From Ga0077527 sp964531455 (GTDB lineage Bacteria > Pseudomonadota > Gammaproteobacteria > Burkholderiales > SG8-41): a DNA stretch of 64,000 nucleotides. Of this stretch, positions 20,756 to 30,216 are shown piece by piece. The stretch is from contig CAZHFZ010000012.1 of the NCBI GenBank assembly GCA_964531455.1, positions 5,424-69,423 of the forward strand, in the 5' to 3' direction. Both the position numbers and the translations under genes were made by a program. The notes below the pieces were generated by a model. It saw only the letters and a list, made by a program, of their open reading frames with translations. It was not told the DNA's origin and made no database searches. The number at the start of each line of letters is the position of its first letter. Within the stretch, counting starts at the first letter, position 1.

Positions 20756-22990
20756 ATGAATATCCCCGCTCCAGGTGCAAAGTCAGCCGCAATCGATTTG
20801 CCCGTCACCGGAATGACCTGCGCCGCCTGCGCGACCCGCATTGAAAAAGTCCTGAATCGCCTGCCCGACGTGCATGCGGCGGTCAACTTCGCGACCGAAA
20901 AGGCACATGTCGAATACCCGGTCGGGACACTGACGCCCGCCGATCTGATCACCGCAATCCGCAAAGCCGGTTACGACGCGCAGGAACCAACTGCCCACAG
21001 TGACGTGGAACGTCAAGCCGAAAAGATCGCGAACTACCGCCGCGACTTGCGGCTGTTCACGATCTCCGCGGTACTGACGCTGCCGTTCTTCGCACTGATG
21101 CTGCACATGCTGACTGGAGCCCCCCAAGGGGACTTGCTACGCGGCGCTCACCACGCAGCATGGTTTCCGCCAATGGCCCAACTGCTGATTGCCACCCCCG
21201 TGCAATTCTGGATCGGCAGTCGTTTCTACATCGGCGCCTGGCATGCACTTCGTGGCGGCGGCGCCAACATGGATGTATTGATCGCCCTCGGCACCAGCAT
21301 GGCGTATTTCTACAGTGCAGCAGTGGTGCTGACCGGGCTTGATGGTCACCTCTATTTCGAAGCAGCAGTCAGCATCGTCACGCTGGTATTCCTCGGAAAG
21401 CTGCTCGAATCCCGCGCCCGCGCCCGCGCGTCCGCTGCAATCGAAACCTTGATCAAGCTTCAACCACAGACTGCACGCGTCGAACGCAACGGCGTGATCA
21501 CCGAAATCCCGGTCACGCAATTGCGAGTGGGCGATACATTCATCGTTCGCCCTGGCGATGCAGTGCCGGTGGATGGCACAGTCCTCGACGGCCGCTCCAG
21601 CATTGATGAATCACTGCTCACCGGTGAAAGCCTTCCGGTATCCAAGCACGCAGGCAGCAAGGTCTACGCCGCGACCATCAATGCGCAGGGCTTGCTCCGC
21701 TGCAACGCGACGGGCATCGGCGCCGAGACAGCGCTGGCCGGCATCATCAAACTGGTGGAGGAGGCACAGGGCTCAAAAGCACCGATTCAAAGGCTGGCTG
21801 ATGTTATTGCCGGTGTGTTTGTACCCGTGGTCATTGCCATCGCCGCTGTCACCTTTGCCGGCTGGTGGTGGTTCAGCGGTTCGTTCGCTGAAGCGATGGT
21901 GCCGGCAGTTGCAGTTCTGGTCATTGCCTGCCCCTGCGCACTGGGGCTCGCAACTCCAACCGCCATCATGGTCGGCAGCGGTGCAGGCGCCCAATCCGGC
22001 GTGTTGATCAAAAACGCCGAAGCGCTGGAACTCGCCGGGCATATCGACACACTGGTGCTGGACAAGACCGGCACACTGACGCTGGGCAAGCCGGCGGTCA
22101 CGGACCTGGTGACTTTGGGCGAAACTTCCGAAAGCACATTGCTTGGTGTTGCCGCTGCACTCGAAGCGGGCTCTGAACATCCTCTGGCCCGCGCCGTTCT
22201 GGAACATGCGCAAAGTCGCGGAATCACTCCTTCCGCCGTCAGGGATTTCACTGCGGTTACCGGCAAGGGCGTGCAGGCACTCCTCGAAGGCACCCCCGCT
22301 CTGCTCGGTTCGCCGCGTTTTGTAATCGAAGAAGGCATACCCCTCCACGATGCAAGCGTTGCCCGGCTGCAGGATCAAGGCAAGACGGTCATCGCAGTCG
22401 CACAGGACGGCCACGCACTGGGCCTGATCGCAATTACCGATCCGCTGCGCCCGACATCTGCAGAAGCAGTAGCTGCACTGCAGGCACTGGGCATCGAAGT
22501 CATCATGCTCACCGGCGACAACCGGCGCACTGCAGAACACATTGCAAATGAGGCCGGTATCAAACGCTTTGAAGCGGAATTACTCCCGCGCGACAAGGCA
22601 CGGATCATCAACACCCTGCAGCAACAGGGCCGTCGCGTCGGAATGATTGGCGATGGCGTCAATGACGCCCCAGCTCTCGCAGCAGCACAAGTCAGCTTTG
22701 CCGTTGGCGCAGGCTCGGACGTTGCGTTACATGCGGCCGACGTCACGCTGATGCGCAGCGACCTGCTCAGCGCAGTCGATGCGGTCAATCTTTCCAGAGC
22801 CACCTTCCGCAAAATCAAGCAAAACCTGTTTTTCGCCTTTTTCTACAACGTACTGGGCATCCCGCTCGCTGCCGCCGGACTGCTCAACCCGGTGATTGCC
22901 GGCGCGGCGATGGCGATGAGTTCCGTCTCGGTGGTCAGCAATTCACTGCTGCTCAAACGCTGGCGCCCCCACAAGCGAAATCAAGTTTAA
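20756..22990 (+). CDS. copA: Copper-translocating P1B-type ATPase
   Basis: This 744-residue inner-membrane pump exports Cu(I). One N-terminal HMA domain has the metal site GMTCAACATRIEKVL (about residues 19-33). The membrane CPC motif is in VIACPCALGLATPTA, the phosphorylation site is DKTGTLTLG, the HP motif is SEHPLARAVLEHAQ, and the hinge is MIGDGVNDAPALAAAQ. The start at 20756 lies directly behind the operator and has no usable Shine-Dalgarno; a leaderless transcript is likely. It is the first gene of copA-copZ-csoR. Confidence 0.95.
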   Translation: MNIPAPGAKSAAIDLPVTGMTCAACATRIEKVLNRLPDVHAAVNFATEKAHVEYPVGTLTPADLITAIRKAGYDAQEPTAHSDVERQAEKIANYRRDLRLFTISAVLTLPFFALMLHMLTGAPQGDLLRGAHHAAWFPPMAQLLIATPVQFWIGSRFYIGAWHALRGGGANMDVLIALGTSMAYFYSAAVVLTGLDGHLYFEAAVSIVTLVFLGKLLESRARARASAAIETLIKLQPQTARVERNGVITEIPVTQLRVGDTFIVRPGDAVPVDGTVLDGRSSIDESLLTGESLPVSKHAGSKVYAATINAQGLLRCNATGIGAETALAGIIKLVEEAQGSKAPIQRLADVIAGVFVPVVIAIAAVTFAGWWWFSGSFAEAMVPAVAVLVIACPCALGLATPTAIMVGSGAGAQSGVLIKNAEALELAGHIDTLVLDKTGTLTLGKPAVTDLVTLGETSESTLLGVAAALEAGSEHPLARAVLEHAQSRGITPSAVRDFTAVTGKGVQALLEGTPALLGSPRFVIEEGIPLHDASVARLQDQGKTVIAVAQDGHALGLIAITDPLRPTSAEAVAALQALGIEVIMLTGDNRRTAEHIANEAGIKRFEAELLPRDKARIINTLQQQGRRVGMIGDGVNDAPALAAAQVSFAVGAGSDVALHAADVTLMRSDLLSAVDAVNLSRATFRKIKQNLFFAFFYNVLGIPLAAAGLLNPVIAGAAMAMSSVSVVSNSLLLKRWRPHKRNQV

Positions 22991-23014
22991 TTTTCAAATC
23001 AAGGAGATCTCCCA

Positions 23015-23221
23015 ATGGAAACCAAAATCATTTCGGTCAGCGGCATGACCTGCATGGGCTGCGTTGCCAGCGTGAAGCGCGTGCTCGGCGGTCTCAGCGG
23101 CGTCAGCAGCGCGGAGGTCACACTGGATCCGGCACAAGCAACCGTGATTTACGATTCAAGCAAGGTCGAACTGCAAGCGATCAAAACCGCGATCAGTGAT
23201 GCCGGCTATGACGTCGCATAA
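23015..23221 (+). CDS. copZ: Copper chaperone CopZ-like (HMA domain)
   Basis: This 68-residue single-domain heavy-metal-associated protein has the metal site GMTCMGCVASVKRVL near residue 10. It would carry Cu(I) to CopA or CsoR in the cytosol. AAGGAG lies 7 bases before the ATG. It lies 24 bases after copA and overlaps the start of csoR, so the three genes form an operon. Confidence 0.92.
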   Translation: METKIISVSGMTCMGCVASVKRVLGGLSGVSSAEVTLDPAQATVIYDSSKVELQAIKTAISDAGYDVA

Positions 23222-23525
23222 CGCCCACTGCGCAACGTCGCACAGCGACGAAAGCCATGTTATTCAACCGCACAAGCAGGCGCTGCTGAAACGGCTGAAC
23301 CGGGTCGAAGGCCAGGTTCGCGGCATTGCGCAGATGATTCAGGATGACCGTTACTGCGTCGATGTGCTGACCCAGGTTGCGGCAATCCAGTCGGCACTGG
23401 ATGCAGTCGCATTGCAATTACTGGAAGATCACACGCGGGGTTGTATTGCCGCAGCAGTAAAAACCAATGGCGGCGATGCGGCGATGACTGAACTGATGGC
23501 CGCGGTCAGGCGATTTGCCCGCTGA
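23196..23525 (+). CDS. csoR: Copper-sensing metal-dependent repressor (CsoR/DUF156 family)
   Basis: This 109-residue all-helical CsoR/RcnR/FrmR-family protein has HKQALLKRLNRVEGQVRGIA (helix 1), the first ligand Cys in DRYCVDVLTQ, and His plus Cys in LEDHTRGC. The C-H-C pattern is the Cu(I) fingerprint. It should bind the inverted repeat before copA and release it when copper is bound. The N-terminal His/Cys-rich stretch (HNAHCATSHSDESH) is an extra possible metal-binding tail. The start is uncertain: ATGs lie at 23199 and 23208 as well, all inside the end of copZ. Confidence 0.88.
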   Translation: MMPAMTSHNAHCATSHSDESHVIQPHKQALLKRLNRVEGQVRGIAQMIQDDRYCVDVLTQVAAIQSALDAVALQLLEDHTRGCIAAAVKTNGGDAAMTELMAAVRRFAR

Positions 23526-23557
23526 AAGCCGGAAACAGGAACGGCAGTGTCAGTAGT

Positions 23558-24382
23558 TCAGTAGTTCCAGATCTGCCACCAAGGCACATCCTTGCGCGGA
23601 CCGCCCTTGAGATAAGCACTATTGGGAAAATTCTTCTTCATCACCCGTTCTGCGTCATCACGCAGCGCGTTCATGCCCATGGCGTCATAAGCCTTGACCA
23701 TGATCATCAGCCCCTCTTCGTTGGCTGGCGCTCCGGGATAAGTCTTCAGAGCGTACTGCGTACGATTTACCGCAGCAACATAGGCCTTGCGCTTCATGTA
23801 GTAACGCGCCACATGCACCTCATGAGAGGCCAGCGCATTGACCAGATAATTCATGCGCTGGACGGCATCAGGCGCATATTTGCTCTCCGGAAAACGCGTC
23901 ACCAGTTCCTTAAAGGATACGAACGCATCGGCAGCAGCCTTGGGATCACGCTCGGACAGGTCCTGCCCGCTGAAAAAACCCATGATGCCGAGATCGTCGT
24001 TGAAATTGATCAACCCGCGCAGGTAATACATATAGTCGGCACTGGGATGATTCGGGTGCAGCTTCACGAACCGGTCTATTGAGGCGAGCGCCGAGGCTGC
24101 ATCGTCGTTTTTCCAGTGCGCATAAGCCACTTCGATCATCGCCTGCTGCGCAAAACGGCCGAACGGGTAGCGCGATTCGATGCGCTCGTAGTGCTTGATG
24201 GCGTTTTCCCAGTTGCGATCGGATAACTCCTGCCGCGCCTCGGCATACAGTTTCTGGGCGGACCAGCCGCGGGTCTCGTCGACCTCCTTGCCGCTGAAAA
24301 TTCCGCAGCCGGACAACAGGGAAAAGGAAAGTACGATGAATACCGTTAAAATGCGCCGGATTGAAGAGACTTGATTTGTCAT
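23558..24382 (-). CDS. bamD: Outer-membrane assembly lipoprotein BamD
   Basis: This 274-residue protein has a lipoprotein signal (VFIVLSFSLLSGC, Cys about 26) and five TPR-like repeats (SAQKLYAEARQELSDRNW, KHYERIESRYPFGRFAQQA, then further repeats to about 245). BamD is the essential partner of BamA in beta-barrel insertion. It ends KDVPWWQIWNY, typical of the betaproteobacterial form. It is divergent from rluD, and the two frames overlap by up to 22 bases at their 5' ends. Confidence 0.93.
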   Translation of the reverse strand: MTNQVSSIRRILTVFIVLSFSLLSGCGIFSGKEVDETRGWSAQKLYAEARQELSDRNWENAIKHYERIESRYPFGRFAQQAMIEVAYAHWKNDDAASALASIDRFVKLHPNHPSADYMYYLRGLINFNDDLGIMGFFSGQDLSERDPKAAADAFVSFKELVTRFPESKYAPDAVQRMNYLVNALASHEVHVARYYMKRKAYVAAVNRTQYALKTYPGAPANEEGLMIMVKAYDAMGMNALRDDAERVMKKNFPNSAYLKGGPRKDVPWWQIWNY

Positions 24383-25317
24383 CCGAAAATTATACCCAAT
24401 TAACGGCCCCGGACCCGCATAGTCTCGCAGTGCCGCCGGAATGTGCCGGGCTGAGGCTTGACCAGGCTCTGGCGCAACTGCTGCCGCAATATTCGCGCGC
24501 CCGGCTCACGACCTGGGTGCGGGAGGGGCGCGTTACGGTTGACGGGCTCAGCCGCGCACCGCGCGACAAACTGCACGGCGGCGAGCTGATCATTGTGGCG
24601 CCGGCACTGTCTCCGGAAGAAACGTCGTTTCGCCCGGAGAACATTGCGCTGCAGGTCGTCCACGAAGACGACACGCTGCTGGTCATCAACAAACCGGCGG
24701 GACTCGTTGTCCACCCGGGTAGCGGCAACTGGCAGGGCACACTGCTGAACGCCCTGCTGGCCCATGCGCCGCAACTGGCCGCTGTACCGCGCGCCGGCAT
24801 TGTCCACCGCCTCGACAAGGACACCAGCGGCCTTCTGGTCGTCGCCAAAACCCTGACCGCCCAGACCGACCTCGTCCGCCAGTTGCAGGCGCGCACGGTA
24901 TCCCGCGAATATCGGGCCGTGGTTCACGGCATCGTCAAACGTGCCGGCCGGATTGATGGTGCCATCGGCCGCGACCCGCGAAGCCGCATACGCATGGCAG
25001 TGGTTCGCACCGGCAAACCGGCCGTTACCCATTATTCCGTGATTGAGCATCTGCATCGATCCACCGTGCTGGCATGCAAACTTGAAACCGGGCGAACACA
25101 TCAGATCCGCGTGCATCTGCAAAAACTCGGGTATCCGATTTGGGGCGACCAGGTCTACGGCCTGCGCAATGCGCCGAAAACCCCGCATATCGACCGTCAG
25201 GCACTGCATGCCGAAAAACTCGCGCTGCAACATCCAGACTCCGGTGAGACCATGCAATGGCAGGCCCCGCTGCCCGAAGACATGCGCCAACTGATTGCCG
25301 AATTGCGTGAAGCTTGA
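24361..25317 (+). CDS. rluD: 23S rRNA pseudouridine synthase RluD
   Basis: This 318-residue RluA-family enzyme makes pseudouridines at 1911, 1915 and 1917 of 23S rRNA helix 69. It has an S4 domain (about 20-85; LRLDQALAQLLPQYSRARL) and the catalytic domain with the Asp in AGIVHRLDKDTSGLLVVAKT and the C-terminal LETGRTHQIRVHLQKLGYPI. The start is uncertain: TTG at 24361 or TTG at 24376 are possible, neither with a good ribosome site. The gene is followed by pgeF with two bases between stop and start; the same order is seen in many Proteobacteria. Confidence 0.92.
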   Translation: MKRLDLSSENYTQLTAPDPHSLAVPPECAGLRLDQALAQLLPQYSRARLTTWVREGRVTVDGLSRAPRDKLHGGELIIVAPALSPEETSFRPENIALQVVHEDDTLLVINKPAGLVVHPGSGNWQGTLLNALLAHAPQLAAVPRAGIVHRLDKDTSGLLVVAKTLTAQTDLVRQLQARTVSREYRAVVHGIVKRAGRIDGAIGRDPRSRIRMAVVRTGKPAVTHYSVIEHLHRSTVLACKLETGRTHQIRVHLQKLGYPIWGDQVYGLRNAPKTPHIDRQALHAEKLALQHPDSGETMQWQAPLPEDMRQLIAELREA

Positions 25318-25319
25318 GC

Positions 25320-26081
25320 ATGGACATCGCCACACACTGCATTGTTCCCGACTGGCCCGCCCCGGCGCAGGTACGTGCGCTGGTCACGACGCGGGCAGGA
25401 GGGATCAGCACCGGCCCGTATGCCAGTCTCAATCTCGGCCTGCGCACCGATGATGATCCTGTGGCAGTCGCTGAAAACCGCAGGCAGCTCGAACGCCTAC
25501 TGCCCCAGGCGCCGCGATGGCTGCAGCAGGTTCATGGCAGCACGGTAGTGGATGCCGACATCCTGACGACGGCAGCACAGGCCGATGCCAGCGTGGCCTG
25601 CCGCAACAACACGGTTTGCGCCATCATGATCGCTGACTGCCTGCCTGTTCTGCTGACCGACCTTGCAGGAAGCTGCGTTGGCGCAGCCCATGCCGGCTGG
25701 CGCGGACTCGCAGGCGGCGTCATCGCCAATACTGTGGCGCGAATGCCCGTAGCGGCCTCTGAACTGATGGCCTGGATCGGTCCTGGAATCGGACCGGGCG
25801 CGTTCGAAGTGGGCGAGGATGTTCTTGAAACATTCTGCTCTGCGGCGCCAGATCAGATCAGTGCATTCAAGGCACAAAAACCCGGTAAATGGTTATGTGA
25901 TTTACCTGCACTGGCCCGGTACGCCCTGCGGCGGGCCGGCGTGAACCGCATCTACGGCGGCGATCTGTGCACTTACAGCGATACGAGCCGCTTTTATTCT
26001 TACCGCCGCGACGGGATCACCGGCCGCATGGCCGCGCTGATCTGGCTGGATGCGCAGGCGGCATCCATCAATACCGTATAA
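25320..26081 (+). CDS. pgeF: Peptidoglycan editing factor PgeF (laccase-domain, YfiH)
   Basis: This 253-residue multicopper-oxidoreductase-like protein (YfiH/DUF152) has the family pattern TTRAGGISTGPYASLNLG, QVHGSTVVDAD, ADCLPVLLTD, then AAHAGWRGLAGGV and GPGIGPGAFEVGEDV, with the zinc ligands in H-C-H positions. It corrects aberrant muropeptides during cell-wall synthesis. The ATG at 25320 lies directly after the rluD stop; a TTG two codons earlier is also open. Confidence 0.9.
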   Translation: MDIATHCIVPDWPAPAQVRALVTTRAGGISTGPYASLNLGLRTDDDPVAVAENRRQLERLLPQAPRWLQQVHGSTVVDADILTTAAQADASVACRNNTVCAIMIADCLPVLLTDLAGSCVGAAHAGWRGLAGGVIANTVARMPVAASELMAWIGPGIGPGAFEVGEDVLETFCSAAPDQISAFKAQKPGKWLCDLPALARYALRRAGVNRIYGGDLCTYSDTSRFYSYRRDGITGRMAALIWLDAQAASINTV

Positions 26082-26136
26082 TCCGGCCTCCTTTGCCAGA
26101 GCCGCACTTTTTGCGGACCTTCCAGTCCATTTCAAC

Positions 26137-26913
26137 GTGAACACCCTTTCGTGGATCATCGTCGCCACCCTTGCCGGCGGCATTCTTTCAGCGGTTACCG
26201 CGGGACTGTTTGCGCTCAAGGCCACACCGGCACAAGTACCGATGCTGGTGAGTTATGCGGTGGGCGCATTGCTCGGCGCAGCATTCATCGAAGTGCTGCC
26301 GCACGCGTTCTATCAAAGCGAAAGCATCGAAGCCACCGCGGCCACGGTACTGTTCGGAATTCTCGGCTTCTTCATACTGGAGAAACTGGTGCTGTGGCGC
26401 CATTGCCATGTTGAGGAATGTGAAGTCCACGACCCCCACGTTCAGCCGCAACATGATCATGGCCGCAGCGGACTGATGATTCTGGTCGGTGACACCTTTC
26501 ACAACTTCGTCGATGGCGTGCTGATCGCAGCTGCGTTCATGGCTGATACGCAACTGGGCATCGTTACCGCAATCGCCATCATTGCCCACGAAGTTCCCCA
26601 GGAAGTGGGCGACTTCCTGATCCTGCTGCATTCCGGTTACAGCAAACGTTCCGCCATGCTGCTCAACATGCTCGCCAGCACAGCCATGGTCGTCGGCGGC
26701 GTTCTCGCCTATTTCACCCTGCAGATGGCAGAAGCGCTGGTGACACCGTTACTGGCCCTGGCTGCAGCCAGCATGCTTTACGTGGCAGTCGCAGACCTGA
26801 TCCCGGGCCTGCATCGCCGACCCGAACTCGCAGCCACCGCACAGCAGGTGCTGCTGATCGGCCTGGGTATTGCCACAATCTGGGCCATCGGCTCCTGGGC
26901 GCACAGCCACTGA
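26137..26913 (+). CDS. ZIP-family metal transporter
   Basis: This 258-residue protein starts at GTG 26137 (the frame is open further back, but that part overlaps pgeF). It has eight predicted membrane helices. Helix IV carries the metal site GDTFHNFVDGVLIAAAF, and helix V carries IAHEVPQEVGDFLILLHSGY. A His-rich cytosolic loop (about 85-110; RHCHVEECEVHDPH and HDHG) is typical of zinc or iron ZIP proteins. TATAAT at 26077-26082 may be its -10, with a leader near 48 bases. Confidence 0.87.
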   Translation: MNTLSWIIVATLAGGILSAVTAGLFALKATPAQVPMLVSYAVGALLGAAFIEVLPHAFYQSESIEATAATVLFGILGFFILEKLVLWRHCHVEECEVHDPHVQPQHDHGRSGLMILVGDTFHNFVDGVLIAAAFMADTQLGIVTAIAIIAHEVPQEVGDFLILLHSGYSKRSAMLLNMLASTAMVVGGVLAYFTLQMAEALVTPLLALAAASMLYVAVADLIPGLHRRPELAATAQQVLLIGLGIATIWAIGSWAHSH

Positions 26914-27020
26914 CCCGTTGCGCCGGCGCCGCTGTGGCGCAGAGCGGTGTGCTATCGTTGCCACCGATATTTTCCCGCCATCGGCCTGTCATCTTCTTGC
27001 CGTAGGCTGTTGCGCAGATC

Positions 27021-28742
27021 ATGACCGAAACCAAGCAAAAAACACCCGCCGAAGCTTACGCCGAACTGAGCCGCATGCTCCTCGGTGACGCAGCCGCCAA
27101 GCTGGGGGCGCAACAAGCACTGCCCGATCCTGCCGAGATGATGAAGCTGTTCACCGCAGCAATGGCAACCGACAGCGACCGCTGGCTTGAACTGAACAAC
27201 CGCTACTACAGTGAACAACTGGAACTCTGGCAAAGCTATGCCGGTTTGAAGCCCGGCGCCGCAAAACCCGAGCCGCCGCAGGACAGGCGTTTCAACGCAC
27301 CGGAGTGGCAGGAGCCCTACTTCAGCTATCTGGCGCATTCTTATCTGGCCTCTGCACGCTGGCTGAACGAGATGACTGCGGCCGCCCAACTGGAACCCCA
27401 GGCACGCAACAAACTGGCGTTTTATACGCGGCAACTGATCGACGCGCTGTCTCCAGCCAACTTGCCTTGGACCAATCCGGAAGCCATCAAGCTTGCGGCG
27501 GCCACCGAAGGCGAAAGCATCAACCTCGGGCTGAAAAACCTCGCGGCTGACATCGACAAAGGCCTCGTGTCGATGACGGACGAGTCGGCGTTTGAAGTCG
27601 GACGCAATCTGGCCATGACTCCAGGTGCCGTTGTTTATGAAAACGAATTCATCCAGCTGCTGCAGTACAGTCCCACCACGGACACAGTACACGAACGGCC
27701 GCTGGTCATCGTGCCGCCATGCATCAACAAGTACTACATTCTGGATCTGCAGCCTGACAACTCCTACGTGCGGCATGCCCTTGATGCCGGAAATACGGTG
27801 TTCATGGTCTCATGGCGCAACATGCCGCCGGAAATGGGCACAGCGACATGGGACGATTATCTCGAACACGGCGTCATGCGCGCACTCACGGTTGCACAAC
27901 AGATCTGCGGCGCAGAACAGGTCAATGCCCTGGGATTCTGTGTCGGCGGCACACTGCTCGCCTGCGCACTCGCAGTACTGCGGGCACGCGGCGAAAACCC
28001 GGTCGCCAGCGTCACTTTCCTGACCACCATGCTCGACTTCAGCGATACCGGCGAGCTGTCCGTATTTGTCGATGATGCTTATGTCGCCCGGCGCGAGGCC
28101 GAATTCGCGCAAGGCGGCGTATTGCGCGGACGCGAACTGGCGCTGACCTTCGCCAGCCTGCGCGCCAACGATCTGATCTGGCCATACGTGGTCAACAACT
28201 ACCTGAAGGGCAAGACCCCGGCGCCTTTCGACCTGCTCTACTGGAACAGCGACAGCACCAATCTGCCCGGCACCATGTATGCCTACTACGTGCGCAATAC
28301 CTATCTTGAAAACAACCTGCGCATCCCCGGCAAGCTGACCATGTGCGGCATGCCGGTGGATCTCGGCCGCATTGACATGCCGGCCTACGTGCTGGCGGCG
28401 CGCGAGGACCACATCGTACCGTGGCGCACAGCGCACGCCAGCAGCAGCCTGCTCGGCAGCAAGACGCAATTCGTACTCGCCGCCAGCGGCCATATTGCCG
28501 GAGTGATCAATCCGCCTGAACGCAAAAAGCGCAACTACTGGCTTAATGCCGACACCGATGCAGACGCCGAAAGCTGGTTTGCCGGAGCCGCCTCGCAGGC
28601 CGGGAGTTGGTGGCCGCACTGGTCAGCCTGGCTGGCAGAACATGCCGGCGCGCAGGTACCCGCCCGCACTCAATTAGGCAGCACGGATTATTCTGCCGGA
28701 GAAGCCGCGCCCGGCCGCTACGTCAAAGACAAAAGCGGCTGA
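27021..28742 (+). CDS. phaC: Class I polyhydroxyalkanoate synthase
   Basis: This 573-residue alpha/beta-hydrolase-fold enzyme polymerises 3-hydroxyacyl-CoA on the granule surface. The lipase-like box is GFCVGG with the nucleophile Cys (about residue 313); the Asp is in AREDHIVPWRTA and the His in ASGHIAGVINPP. Length and the N-terminal domain match class I (short-chain monomers such as 3-hydroxybutyrate). phaB follows after 75 bases. No phaA thiolase is present here, so thiolase must be encoded elsewhere. Confidence 0.94.
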   Translation: MTETKQKTPAEAYAELSRMLLGDAAAKLGAQQALPDPAEMMKLFTAAMATDSDRWLELNNRYYSEQLELWQSYAGLKPGAAKPEPPQDRRFNAPEWQEPYFSYLAHSYLASARWLNEMTAAAQLEPQARNKLAFYTRQLIDALSPANLPWTNPEAIKLAAATEGESINLGLKNLAADIDKGLVSMTDESAFEVGRNLAMTPGAVVYENEFIQLLQYSPTTDTVHERPLVIVPPCINKYYILDLQPDNSYVRHALDAGNTVFMVSWRNMPPEMGTATWDDYLEHGVMRALTVAQQICGAEQVNALGFCVGGTLLACALAVLRARGENPVASVTFLTTMLDFSDTGELSVFVDDAYVARREAEFAQGGVLRGRELALTFASLRANDLIWPYVVNNYLKGKTPAPFDLLYWNSDSTNLPGTMYAYYVRNTYLENNLRIPGKLTMCGMPVDLGRIDMPAYVLAAREDHIVPWRTAHASSSLLGSKTQFVLAASGHIAGVINPPERKKRNYWLNADTDADAESWFAGAASQAGSWWPHWSAWLAEHAGAQVPARTQLGSTDYSAGEAAPGRYVKDKSG

Positions 28743-28817
28743 CCGAGTCATCGCGCCCCGGAACTCGCAATTGCTGTTAAATTATTGAAAAATCGTCAAC
28801 CGGAGGAGATTCACAAA

Positions 28818-29558
28818 ATGTCACGCGTCGCAGTTGTTACCGGCGGTATGGGCGGGCTCGGTGAAGCCATCTGCATGAAACTGGGGAAGATGGGCTACAA
28901 AGTCGTCGCCACCTATTCTCCCGGCAATACCAAACACAATGAATGGCTCGCGGAAATGAAAAAGCAGGGCTTTGATTTCCGCGCCGAGCCGGTTGATGTC
29001 ACCAATTACGAATCCTGCCAGAAAGCGGTCGCGCAAATTGCCAAGGACGTCGGCCCGGTCGATGTGCTGGTCAACAACGCCGGCATCACCCGGGACACAA
29101 CATTCCGGAAAATGGATCTGGACTCCTGGCATGCCGTCATCAATACCAATCTCGACAGCGTGTTCAACATGACCAAGCCGGTCATCGACGCCATGGCCGA
29201 GCGCGGCTGGGGACGCATCATCAACGTGTCTTCGGTCAATGGCCAGAAAGGCGCATTCGGCCAGACCAACTACTCCGCAGCCAAAGCCGGCATGCATGGC
29301 TTCACCAAGGCCGCAGCGCTGGAATATGCGAAAAAAGGCGTGACCGTGAACACCATCTCGCCCGGCTACATCGGCACCAAGATGGTCATGGCCATTCCGA
29401 AGGAAGTGCTGGACAGCAAGATCATCCCGCAGATTCCCGTGGGCCGGCTCGGCAAACCGGAAGAAGTCGCCGGTCTGGTGGCCTATCTATGCTCCGAAGA
29501 AGCCGCGTTCGTCACTGGCGCCAACATCGCCATCAACGGCGGCCAGCACATGCAGTAA
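28818..29558 (+). CDS. phaB: Acetoacetyl-CoA reductase (NADPH)
   Basis: This 246-residue SDR supplies (R)-3-hydroxybutyryl-CoA for PhaC. It has the cofactor loop TGGMGGLGEAIC, VLVNNAGITRDTTFRKM, the catalytic Ser (INVSSVNGQKGAFGQ) and the YSAAK motif, and the family end VTGANIAINGGQHMQ. The ATG at 28818 has GGAGGAG 9 bases before it; the frame from 28785 has none. Length equals the classical PhaB. Confidence 0.95.
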   Translation: MSRVAVVTGGMGGLGEAICMKLGKMGYKVVATYSPGNTKHNEWLAEMKKQGFDFRAEPVDVTNYESCQKAVAQIAKDVGPVDVLVNNAGITRDTTFRKMDLDSWHAVINTNLDSVFNMTKPVIDAMAERGWGRIINVSSVNGQKGAFGQTNYSAAKAGMHGFTKAAALEYAKKGVTVNTISPGYIGTKMVMAIPKEVLDSKIIPQIPVGRLGKPEEVAGLVAYLCSEEAAFVTGANIAINGGQHMQ

Positions 29559-29584
29559 GCGGGCGGCAGCACCTGCCAAAAACA

Positions 29585-29612
29585 ATGCCCGCCGGTGAAT
29601 ATCGGCGGGCAT
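29585..29612. terminator. Bidirectional terminator between phaB and the phasin gene
   Basis: A perfect 10-bp stem (ATGCCCGCCG with CGGCGGGCAT) has an 8-base loop. The T-rich tail is stronger on the minus strand, facing the end of the phasin transcript, and weaker after phaB. Confidence 0.85.
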
Positions 29613-29634
29613 TTGCTTTGCGACTGCCGTGAAC

Positions 29635-30171
29635 TCAGACGCCGCCCTTGCCGCCTTTCGCCACGGTGTCGGCTGCGACCTTGATGGCTGATTCTGCCGA
29701 CTTCGCAAACTGCTGCGCCGTCTTCGACATCTTGTCTGCCAGAGCATTGGCCGTTGCCAGCGTTTGCTTCATTGCGGCTACTGCTGACTCCGAACCGGGC
29801 GGGGCCGACTTGGCCATTTCATCAACCATCGCCTGAAATTGCGTGTTCATCGCACTGGCACGGGACTCCACCAGTTCACCGATTTCTTTCTGCGTTTTGC
29901 CGGCGAGATCCTGCACGCTGCGCGAATACTCGGTCATCCGGGCCAGCATGCCCTGCATGTTTTTCTGCTGCAGAGCGCTCCATTGCTGCGGATCGCGGGC
30001 TTCCATCAGCGACTTCGCCCCTTTCATGCCGTCGTCGATCATCCCGCGCATGGCTTCGAGTTGCAGCTTCATCAGGCGCTCGCCCTGCTCCATCGACAGT
30101 TGTGTCAGCTTGAGCGCGGCTTCGGTTGCCTTCTGGTTGAGTTCCGTCAGTTTTTCGGGTGCTTTGGACAT
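29635..30171 (-). CDS. phaP: Phasin family protein
   Basis: This 178-residue protein starts at ATG 30171 (MSKAPEKL), preceded by GAGGT. It is almost wholly amphipathic alpha-helix, rich in Ala, Met, Gln and Lys, with ARDPQQWSALQQKNMQGMLA near 65, the phasin_2 pattern. It ends with a Lys/Gly/Ala tail (TVAKGGKGGV). Phasins coat PHA granules. It lies convergent to phaB and divergent from phaR; the promoter has a perfect FNR/ANR-type box. Confidence 0.9.
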   Translation of the reverse strand: MSKAPEKLTELNQKATEAALKLTQLSMEQGERLMKLQLEAMRGMIDDGMKGAKSLMEARDPQQWSALQQKNMQGMLARMTEYSRSVQDLAGKTQKEIGELVESRASAMNTQFQAMVDEMAKSAPPGSESAVAAMKQTLATANALADKMSKTAQQFAKSAESAIKVAADTVAKGGKGGV

Positions 30172-30216
30172 GTTTACCTCCATGCGTTGAGATAAAAAAG
30201 TGTGACTCACCAAGTC

